Of a stretch of 64,000 nt of DNA, positions 55,009 through 64,000 are shown in pieces. Both the position numbers and the translations under genes were made by a program. Position 1 is the stretch's first letter, and each line of letters begins with the position of its first letter. Source of the stretch: Alisma plantago-aquatica (taxonomy: Eukaryota > Streptophyta > Magnoliopsida > Alismatales > Alismataceae); contig OY856409.1 in the NCBI GenBank assembly GCA_963693085.1, positions 295,158,058-295,222,057 of the forward strand, written 5' to 3'. Below the pieces are notes generated by a model. It was not told where the DNA came from. It did not search any database and saw nothing but the letters and a program-made list of their open reading frames with translations.

Positions 55009-55216
55009 AGAATTACTTTTAATGATGGATTTCGACGGACAATGCACCTTGGAGTAGACCAAAACCGAAATATAAGGGTAAGTTGTTTGTTGTACTATGA
55101 TTTATGTATAAACTTTAAATTCTATTAATATAATGATTTGTCATTTTTAGGAGAAGAATATTCAAGTACCTAACCGTATGAGGCCTGGCATTGATGAAGA
55201 GCACCACACCATTTGA

Positions 55217-55992
55217 AGGAATATGGAGACATTATAGATCTTAAGAGTTTCTATCATGATATGTTGATTGTCATCAATCTCAAAATTTTGAACCATATGT
55301 ACTCTTTATTTATATCAACATTGAGCACGCAATGTATGGATAATATTTTGCTTCAATAACAAAATCTGGTTTGAGGTGATTTAACATTTTTATGTGTCAT
55401 TTTGGTGTTGAATCTTCTTATGATGTCATGTGAATTAGTATAAAAATTTTGCTTGAGGTTATGTATACAAATTTTTCATTTAAAATTTGATATTCACTAT
55501 AGTAACAATTAATTATCATTTAATAAATCATTAAATAATCAATAACAAAATCATTTACAGTAGTCCCTCATAAATATATTGATGAAGGTCTAGATTGACC
55601 ATCAAAATTGCATTGATGACGACCACATAGCCCCTCAAAAATAATATTAATGAAGGCATTATCCCTTCAAAAATATATTCTCCAGGACCATCAAGTCCCT
55701 AAAAAATGTATTTATGAGAACTAAATAGTCCCTCAAAAATGTATTTATGAAGGCTAAATGGTCCCTCAAAAATGTATTTATGAAGGCTAAATAGTCCCTT
55801 AATATAACATTCTTGAGGGTCAGTTGGTCTGTGACAATTGTATTCGTGAGGGCCACTGGTATTTGTCACGTGAGTTCTCTTCACGGACCATTTGTGAGGG
55901 CCAGACCCACAACTGTCCCTATTTGTGAGGGCATGTAGAGAGGGGTTTGTGATAGGACTCACTCGTGAATAATGGCCCAATTTTTAGTAGTG
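55217..55992 (+). repeat. CACTA right end: subterminal and terminal repeats
   Basis: From about 55560 there are at least eight units of about 30-40 bp with the core GTCCCTCAAAAATGTATTTATG, graded in similarity, followed by GTGAGGGC motifs and the terminal repeat ending TAGTAGTG at 55992. These are typical binding sites for the TNPA-type protein. ORFs across this stretch translate repeats. Confidence 0.85.
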
Positions 55993-55995
55993 AGA

Positions 55996-58900
55996 CTCCA
56001 TGACCTCACCTCTTCATGGTCAGTGCACGATAACCAAAGCAAGACCGTAATCTCTTGTTTGACTGGCCTCAACCATAGAGTTAGCTCACGTAGTCTACCC
56101 TTTTTATCTAGCCCGCCCTTGGTATAGGTCACGACACTAGTATACTTGAGCCATAGGCCAGTTCACCGTGCTCCTTGAGCCATGAACGCATTCATGCTCT
56201 ATCATATCGAGCCATGGGTTTGTTCACCATGCTCTTATACACATCTAGAGTCCACAATCACATTTGCACTCTAATCCTCTTATTTTCGGCTAGGAGAAAC
56301 CCTGCATATTCAACGATATGCGCTCCAGGTAATCCCGCAGGATAATCCTATTTCACCATCACCAGCTACTGACGATGATGGATCTATGGCCAAGGAAAAA
56401 CTACATGAAATGTTCCACTGTCATTAATTAGTATATTTTAGGTGAATTATTGAGGCAACCAGGTTGTAAAACATAAACAACATTGTCTCACATTATTATT
56501 GTCATTATCACATTGTCGTGGGATCTCAATCCCTTATCACATAATGCCACTGCCTCTCAAGGATTCATCATCATACATCATCATCTCGGGATAGCAATCC
56601 CTTATCTCAGTATCAGGGGATAACACCTCGACCAAGCACTCAACTTTTATCAGATCAACAGACCATTCTCATCATATCAGTGATACATGTTATCTCATCA
56701 ACAAGGATTATCATCATTCAGTGTTATACAAAACACATACACCTCATAGCTCTCACCTGGCTATGAATTCATTTGATACACCTGCATGGTTAGTATGCAT
56801 ATCAGGAGAGATAACTGGATCACCAAACATAAACCTTAGAGAACATAGTATTATTATCATGCCATTCAAAGTTAGGGAGCATATGATAAAAACCACATCC
56901 ATTATGGTGATCATATGGAGTATAAAGTAGTATCTGCATGTCTGACAATTAAATTAGTGTTATCAAACCGTGAGCATCCTCTATGCCCTATATCTTATGA
57001 ACATAACCATAATCTTATCATCTTACTTAGGTAGCAAACATATCACTGGTCACAACCTACCTTTCATATCTCAACAACATCTTATCCAAAGATGCAGGCA
57101 CAAAATAACAAACACATACACCTAAGCTTCTAAGCTAGGCATAACCCTCACTAAAGGTTAAGCTTCTAAGCTAGGCATAACCCTCACTAAAGGTACCACC
57201 TACCCTCACCAAAGGTGTGGCTGGTAGCTCCATTCCTCACCCAAGGAGGTATCGGATAGGGTCATATCCCTCACCAAAGCTCTATCGGCTAGGGAATCAA
57301 AACCCTAAGGCACTAAGCCACCCATATCGGTCACCAGCATAACATGTGCCCATGCACAAGGGTTATCATGCAACTAGGGGCCAAGAGATGCATCGTGCAC
57401 CCATGGATATCGAGCAACTAGGTGCGAGATGATATCGGGTAACATATGGGCGTCACATATCGACCGTCATCCCTATCGCCCATAATGGGTTAGGGTTTTA
57501 TGTCGGGCAACCAGCAAGGTCATGTCGTCCACAACTATATCGTCTAAGGATATGATGCCCAAGGTTGCCACTGTATCGCTCAACAAGAACACAACTAACA
57601 AACGACACCATGGCGCCCAAGGTAACCGATCACCCCACAAGGCAGGCCCCATATATCGGTCAACACTAGGGCACCTAACTAGGGTTCCACTACCCAAGCA
57701 CCATATCGGGAAACACCAAAACCAACCCATATCGCCCAAGGCACAAAATAGAGATGTCTACCATGCATCATGTCGGCCAAAGGCATAACGCCCACAAGCA
57801 CCAACTAAGGCAGAAGTTCATATCTGGCAAAAGGGACAAAGAACACTTCTTAGCCTATCTCCCAAGACTCAACCCTAAGGGAGGGGTATCGAGAAACTCA
57901 ACACAAAGGGGTATCGTGCAAGGCTTAAAGCCATATCATGTTGGTCATCTTCAACCTCAAGATTGCCACCAAGAAGCCCTAAAAGCTCAAGAAAGTTGGC
58001 TCACCTCTCAAGACAATTAAGTGAGAGAGGGGTATTGCACAACTTCCATCACCTATCAGGCAACAAGGAGGTCCATTCCCTCATATCAGCCAATCAACCC
58101 AAGCCCAACTCACCAATGGATTTGGAGACCCTAAGCTCACCTCTCAACAACTAAGAGAGAGGGGTTTTTCCCCAGGAACTCCATCTCCATGGTTCGGCCA
58201 ACCCAAGGCAAACCAAGATATAAAATCTAGGGTTTATCTAGAGCAACCTCATAACCATTATATCTAGAAACATAGATAGAAGAAGACATGGCGGATCAAG
58301 ATTTATAGCATGCAACATGAAAAATAAGTAGTATAGCTAGGGTTAGGAGTTATGTAACCCACCTCAAGCAAGCTCCAAAGCTCCAAGCACCCAGCTTCCA
58401 AGCTCCAAGCACCACCAAAGAAGCAAGACACCTTCTAGGGTTCGACCACCACTAGAGGATGAAGAAGAAGACTAGAGCTTGTCACCCACAAAGATCCACT
58501 AAGAAGAGGGTATCGGTCACCAAGCTCCACCAAGGAGGATGTATCAGCCACCAAGGAAGAATGAAAGTAGCTAATGAATCTAAAGAGCTTAGCTACTAAG
58601 GAGAGGGTTGTATATATACCATGGGGTGAAGAGGGAGGGCAAGGCAAGGTGGAACCCACCCCCTGCACACTTGTTTGAGGAGTGTGCCACATGCAAGAAC
58701 CCCAAAAACCCACGCCCATGTGTTGCCACTCTCTTAGCAAAGCAGCTGCCATTTGTCCGAAGATGGTGACACAAATGAAGCTAGAAGGGAGATGTGTGTC
58801 ACCCAAGAGGCAACCCATTCACGCTTGGCCGATATAACCTCCTTGGCTGACACACCCACCAAGACTTGGCCGACACACCCACCAAGCCTTGGTCGATACA

Positions 58901-59228
58901 CCTAGGTCTTGCCTGATATAAGGCTCCAACAAGGAAAAACAAGGCAAAACAAAGCCCAACATGGCTCAATAAAGCCCAAATCTATTCAAGCAACGAGCCC
59001 AACCCATCCTCTCAACTTTGGAGGATGCAAGGAGAGAGAAAGACATCTCTCAAGGTGAAAAACTTGCACACCAACCCTAAAACTTGATTAATTTGCAAGT
59101 TGCACCTCAACCTCTCATCAAAGCACAAACAAACCCTAATCACAACTCAGGTGATTAGCAAGCATCTAAACATAAGGTTTAGGCAGAGCAAGCATGGTAA
59201 GCCCAAAACGAAGGTTAAGGTCCTTACA
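55996..59228 (-). repeat. Gypsy 5' LTR, outer part (U3/R side)
   Basis: Positions 56275-59228 match the 3' LTR 16020-18903 at roughly 90%. The LTR ends TCCTTACA at 59228 (TGTAAGGA on the minus strand). The minus-strand TATA-like GTATATATAC is at about 58609-58619. GAGCCATGGGTTTGTTCACC/GAGCCATAGGCCAGTTCACC repeats are at about 56146-56240. No gene. Confidence 0.88.
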
Positions 59229-62200
59229 GTAAACTTGCTTCTAAAACTAAGGGTAATGTAAGTGTATCACATTTCCTATTTTTTCCTTGCGTCTTGGTCG
59301 ATTTGTTGTGGGATTACATGAAATGTAATGTGGCCTACCTAGCGTGTTTATTCCTGTTTCAACAATTTCAAACTTCTAATTCTCCGAATAGCTGGGGATT
59401 GAACAAAGGAGTGATAGGATGATATTTCCCTCCTAATTGTATTGTCATAATATGGTACCTACATTCATAACCATGGAATGAGTTAGAATAATAAAAAAGT
59501 ACTACTTTTATCATGATTAAAGGTGAATCTAAGAAGAAAAGTGTAAGCCCCTTAAACTTGCTTAATAAGTTAAACAAGCTTAATTATCATAATTGAATTC
59601 TTATAACCCTAATATAACCTTGTTATATAGTTTGAAATCATAACACAAGCTTATGTTTCAAATTTGGTCCGATTTGGACATTGTTTGAGCAAGTTATGCA
59701 ATTTTATGAACATTTTGGACTTTTCTACAATTTACCCAATTGAGAGGTTTTATTTGCAATTTATCACTTTCTTTATGTTCCTTGGATATTATATCATCAT
59801 TTTTGAGATTTTTTAGCCATGGGGTACCTATTTAAACCTTGGTTTGAAGGTGTTTTCTCCAAGGGTATTTTAGGGTTTACTCCTTCACGGATGAGCTACC
59901 TTTAGTAGCTATCAACTAATGAATTATTTGATTGGCTGAGAAATTCGACAAAGGAAAGATAATAAGGTCTATAAACATGGTGGGGGAGCTTCTTGTGTGT
60001 GTTCTTGTATATTCTTAATAAATTAAGGCCATGGACACTTGGATAGATACCAGAACTTCAACTTTTTCTTTTTCTTTATCTTAAAGTTTCATATACTTAT
60101 CCCCAAGAACCAAAAAGATACATTTTCTCTCCACCACTTCCCTCCTTATCCCAACCTCGTTCTCCCTATGTGCTTCTACGAATTTTTCTGTCCAAGGAAG
60201 AAGAAAGTGGGGATCTTCTTCGAACAAGGATCTAGGGTTCCAATTGCTTCATTTTAGGGTTGAAAAAGCTTCCTTCTAGTGATTTGACCTAAAAGAGTAA
60301 GAATTCCCTTCTTTCCTCCATTTATTTATTTTTTATCCTTCCTCCTAGCTTTATCCTGGTCGTAATCTTATTGTTCTATGGTATAAATTGCTCTAAAGCT
60401 CTAAAACCCTACCTTTCTTGCTCCTTATGCTTATGGTTTTCTCATTTGATCAAGAAATGTGCTAGATGGACAAATTCATAGCTTATTCTTGGATTTTATA
60501 CACTAGATGCTCGAGTTTTCTTCTTTGTGGGGTTTCATGTTCTCATTATAGGCAAGTTTTATAACTTTTTCCACGTTTATTGCTTACCATAAACTTTCTA
60601 GATCATGTTCTTTCTTGAAAATGATGATCCATGCACTAAAAAGCGATGCTTGACTCGGATTTTAATTTTTATAATGTTTCCTATTCTTATTTCAGTTCTA
60701 GATGAACATGTGATCATGTGTACATTATTATGAAGGTATGATATGACTTGTATCAGTTTGGTTTGACAATCTATGGTGCTAAGCACCTATCAACCAATGG
60801 TCAATTTTAGGGTTTAAAGCTGATTTCTTATATAAGCCCATGACCCGATGATCTTACCATTGCAACAACCCTATGGTGTTGTCTTCATGACAACTGATGG
60901 TCTATATCAAAGGTTTCATATGATGGTGACAACCTATGGTCAACCCTTAGGTCAGGTTTTGGATCAATTAGAAGTTTAATGATCAACCATTAAGTACCCT
61001 ATCGATGTTATCAATCAATGATGACATTCGCTTAATATTTGATGTTGATTAATGAATATAGTGTTTATCTAACAAACTATGGTGACTCAATGGTCACTAA
61101 TAATGGTGGATCAGGTCTCTATAACCTATGTTGAGTTAAACATTGTAGTTGTAGCATCAATTAAGCCTTAGACCAATGGTTTCTTGGGTAACTTGATGAA
61201 ATTGTCAGACTTATACTGTAATTGATGGTTTTAATATATGAACTTGATCCAATGGTCAATATTTAATGTTTATTCCTCCAATAAAGTGGAATGATGGATA
61301 ATGTAATATGTCGGTACTACTGATGTGATTTATATAGTTTCCTTTATATGATCAACTTAAGGAGCTTACTTGTTGATAATGGATGGCTTGTTTTAAATGA
61401 ATAGTCGATTGTGGGTTTAACCCTACTTTCAATGGAACTTTTTGTGTTGTTAATCAAGGGATGTCTAGGGTTATATAGTGACTCTTTATAGAGAACAAAT
61501 CAAGGACTTCGTCGGTGGTTTATCCAAGGTGTTTACTTATGTAAACAACCAATGGTCTTACCTTTTAAACGTTCCAATGATTCTGGGTGACATTGTGGTA
61601 TGGTGATATTGGTTGAATGATGATGGAACAAATGGAGGTATACCCTTAATAAGTTAGTCTTACCTATTCACTCACATTAAAATAAGGGATGATAATCATA
61701 TTGTGTTGATATGCAACCCTAATGAGGTATAGCTTGTTATACCTAGATTTAATATAACTAAATGATGGTAATTGGGTATGAATAGTCCTTGAATGACTAA
61801 TAAAATCATGGAATACTCTGTTACTATTGTTAAAACCCTAGTACGCTATAACTTGATGGTTACAGCTCGATTTATGTGTGGGTTCATACTTGAGAATAGT
61901 ATGGAATGTGATGGTGATGCTTCACCTTATGCATCCATGATCCAATGGGGATGCCATGAGTTAGGGTTTGGGTATAAGTGTTGATTAGTAACATTGATAT
62001 AATTTATCATGTTGAACCTAACTCTAATGAAAATAGATAAATATGAGTATTCATGTTTAACATTCTTATATGATGGAATGATGGTGTAATAACCTCCTTA
62101 ACATGACCATAACCTTAATGTGTTAATTGGTGGTTATCATACCACATGGTTGATACTTTCTTATGCTAAACATGTGCATTATGAATATGATGAGTGTTAA

Positions 62201-64000
62201 TAATATCTAGATTCCTTGAATGTTGAAGTAATAAAGGAATGTTCTTAATGTTAATATAAAACTTCTATGATTGTTTATGAATATATCCTAGATCATTAAT
62301 GCAATATTATGTTGATCTGGTGTATTATATGTAAGTGATGTTGTTGAGCCTTATTATTAGGTGTGTAAAGATAATGATGATCTTGCAGGGAATAGTATGA
62401 AGATCTTAATGACATTTGGGAATGGTTGAGCCCTGAATGAGGTGTAATCCTCTTGTGTTGATAAGGGTTGATACCCTATGATATTGTGAAAATGATTTAT
62501 ATCATGTGATAGTATGATGGTCTTAATGACCTTTGGGCATGGTTGAGCCCTAAATGAGGTCTAAACCTCTCTTATGTTGATAAGGGTTGATACCTTGTGA
62601 TATTGTGAAAAGGATTTATATCTTGTGATAGTATGATGAGTAGTGTGGTCTCATGAATGACAAGTGAATAGTACCATGTCATTATGAGATGAGAAATTAT
62701 GTTTCGTATGTTTTATATCTTTTAAAAGTTGTCATATTTATATGCTTGCTAGATGTGAATTAGGGTTTGTATGTCCACCTATTTGACGCAACCTTAATTT
62801 ACCCAATTGGCATAACTAATCAAGTGCAACTCTAATCATGTAATTCCATGTGCCATAGATCCATCTAAGTGTCAGAACTTTTCAGATGGTGAAACAAGTG
62901 TTCCTAAGGGAAACACGGAGCACATACTGTTGAGTATGTGGGGGTGGAAAGTTGAGGATGTATCCTTGTCATCCACAATGCAGATTGTGGAGGTTGTCTA
63001 TGGTCATGCCTCATACATCTGATGTGATTGAGAATGACTATGGTTGTGTCTCATTTATTATATATGTGACAAGATTGGAGGACAACTGCGGTTGTGCCTC
63101 GGATGGTAGGGTATGTGTACCCACCTCCTTTCACTAGTGTCATGACCTGTACCAAGGACAGACTAGGTTGTTAGTAGCTTGACATTATGTGTCACTGTGG
63201 CAGACACGTACTAACTGGGGGTAGAGAAGATCTTAGGAGTCTGACTCTTCCTAGATTCTGTATGGCACTTATTTCGACTTAGCAGTGGTTAGTTGGATTT
63301 TGAGTGATATACGCAAATTCCTCAGGGCATAATAAAAGATGCAATACATTCGTATAGCATATCTGTTTAGGGTTATACACGACACTTCACATTGGATGAT
63401 AACCCTTATTTGTTCTCTTTACATAAAGATGATGCTTAGTGAAATTAAGAGATAGTAATTATACTTATGTTGTGGATATGCATAAGATAGTAAATGTGCA
63501 CATACAATAGTCATGCTTATGTTGATATCTATATTGCCACTGCTGATTATAATTAGGATGCTAGCTATATCATATTATTAGTTATGTTTAGCATTCTAGC
63601 CATGCTTCTATAATTAGAAATGCATATACTACTAATCATGCTTATGCAAATACTCATGTTTATGTTGATAGCTCTGCTTATGATATTGATCTGTTCAAAC
63701 TATTAGACATGCTAATGTTTTTAGATATTCTTATGATGCTAGACTTATTCATGTTAATAGAGATAATATGCTACTAGACTTTCTTATTCTACTTATGCAT
63801 ATGCTATTGAATCTCTTACATGGTTAATAAGGAAAATTATGAAATTCAGCTTGATGATGATACTTGTTATTAGCTCCTTTATGTATTTTGTTAATCATCA
63901 GTGTTGCTGAGCCTATTTGTTATATATGATTAAACTTCTTAAATTGTCTCATTACCTAAAATGTTGTAATCAATAAGCGTTGTTGGAGGTTATATCTCTT
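59229..64000. other. AT-rich flank, probably a decayed gypsy LTR in plus orientation; no gene seen
   Basis: No ORF with a recognisable product. TGTAAGCCCCTTAAACTTGC at 59542 resembles the start of plant gypsy LTRs, with a TATA-like CTATTTAAACC at about 59828. At 63137 CTAGTGTCATGACCTGTACC and the following bases match, in reverse complement and at about 85%, the gypsy LTR at about 56105-56137. The region may therefore be one long old LTR running past the window end. A tandem duplication lies at 62394-62636. Confidence 0.35.
62394..62636 (+). repeat. Tandem duplication in the right flank
   Basis: AGTATGA..TCTTAATGAC units start at 62394 and 62511, with a period of 117-119 bp. Both contain GGTTGAGCCCT, GATAAGGGTTGATACC and GATATTGTGAAAA. 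Identity is about 88% by eye. Confidence 0.8.

Larger units (their letters stand above)
51319..55216 (+). pseudogene. CACTA TNP1/TNPA-like protein (Transposase_24 family)
   Basis: Exon 1 (51319-51717) starts MAGRRITRSS and contains YGRGPASEESLLPKQGQ and VQWDYEGNAIGENGAKLNRY. Exon 2 (51793-52011) has WNHIDEHISKGISVWRARVK and YYEKYKIEPELMM. Exon 3 (52083-52175) has KISEINKANRA, a TAA, then DHTTGSKPWSCYRAEM. Later exons: about 52415-52637 (with a TGA after PSKKARI), 52720-52803 (coiled coil KLKELEETVNGLKNSVS), about 52878-53202 (imperfect repeats of the GMLSIQGNS/GRLSRQSNS type), 53279-53401, 55009-55077 and 55151-55216 (stop TGA). The pattern DHTTGSK..W..R.EM is typical of the family, which binds subterminal repeats. 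The exon near 52258 is unclear, and the stops make it non-functional. Confidence 0.75.
41830..55992 (+). mobile_element. CACTA (En/Spm) DNA transposon, 14.2 kb
   Basis: Terminal inverted repeats are CACTACAAAAAATTGGGCCA at 41830 and its near-complement (one mismatch in about 25) ending at 55992. The 3 bp target duplication AGA is at 41827-41829 and 55993-55995. Subterminal repeats lie at both ends. It carries TNP2 (47493-50863) and TNP1/Transposase_24 (51319-55216) genes in the usual order, both broken. Ends and duplication are intact, so it could have been mobilised by another source of transposase. It sits in the gypsy 5' LTR. Confidence 0.95.
16020..59228 (-). mobile_element. Decayed Ty3/gypsy chromovirus (Tekay/Del-like), interrupted by E3, E1B, E2 and CACTA
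   Basis: On the minus strand the order is 5' LTR (59228-55996 and 41829-40892), primer site 40882-40871 (complement of initiator tRNA-Met), gag from 30891, protease, RT, RNase H, integrase, a C-terminal chromodomain-like segment and the 3' LTR (18903-16020, cut by E3). Taking out the insertions, the interior is about 4.8 kb and the 5' LTR about 4.17 kb. LTRs start TGTAAGGACC and end GATGTCACA. The two LTR copies differ at roughly 10% of positions in stretches I compared, and every coding domain has stops, so this is the oldest layer. The right target site would be GTAAA (59229-59233); the left end is outside the window. Confidence 0.88.

Overview
The window is plant nuclear heterochromatin, almost certainly angiosperm. 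It is a nest of transposable elements, and I found no host gene, tRNA or rRNA that I can support. Evidence for a plant includes a CACTA (En/Spm) transposon with TNP2- and Transposase_24-type genes, a chromovirus-type Ty3/gypsy element with a 4.2 kb LTR, LTR retrotransposons primed by initiator tRNA-Met or by the TGGCGCC-type site, and plant-only 'Athila ORF1 / putative plant transposon protein' genes (called PTP below). The species cannot be told.

Layout. The oldest body is a decayed gypsy element on the minus strand. Its 3' LTR remnant is 16020-18903, its interior pieces are 18904-20196, 27487-30928 and 40795-40891, and its 5' LTR is 40892-41829 plus 55996-59228. Other elements have landed in it. 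(1) Element E3 (left of window to 16019; LTR 14081-16019) sits in the 3' LTR and carries a long broken gene fusing a PTP module to two C48 (Ulp1-like) protease modules. (2) E1A (77-7238, minus, TSD AAACG) sits inside E3. (3) E1B (20197-27481, plus, TSD CTTCC) sits in the gypsy integrase. E1A and E1B are two subfamilies of a non-autonomous copia-type element that has the C-terminal half of a gag, a PTP gene and no pol. (4) E2 (30929-40789, minus, TSD GGTAT) sits just upstream of the gypsy gag. It is a young non-autonomous Athila-like element with gag-protease, a PTP gene and no RT or integrase. (5) A 14.2 kb CACTA transposon (41830-55992, plus, TSD AGA) sits in the 5' LTR. It holds a decayed TNP2 gene, a decayed TNP1/Transposase_24 gene, a LINE fragment and a 769 bp near-perfect inverted repeat. 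From 59229 on there is AT-rich flank with traces of another gypsy LTR and no gene.

The most interesting pattern is shared by E1, E2 and E3, which are otherwise unrelated (copia versus gypsy). Each carries a PTP-like gene. Each has its own family-specific array of short hairpin-forming palindromes: CGGTCGAC..GTCGACCG in E1, GTCGATACCATCGAC in E2 and AAACGGT..ACCGTTT in E3. In each family the same array occurs twice, once in the LTR upstream of (or in) the LTR promoter and once inside the element immediately upstream of a TATA-like box and the PTP gene. I propose, as inference, a modular 'PTP protein + cognate palindrome array' system with two co-regulated promoters. It could be analogous to the VANC/motif anti-silencing pairs of VANDAL DNA transposons, or could act in packaging or dimerisation. 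All coding regions are damaged by stops or frameshifts except the gag-protease and PTP ORFs of E2, which look open.
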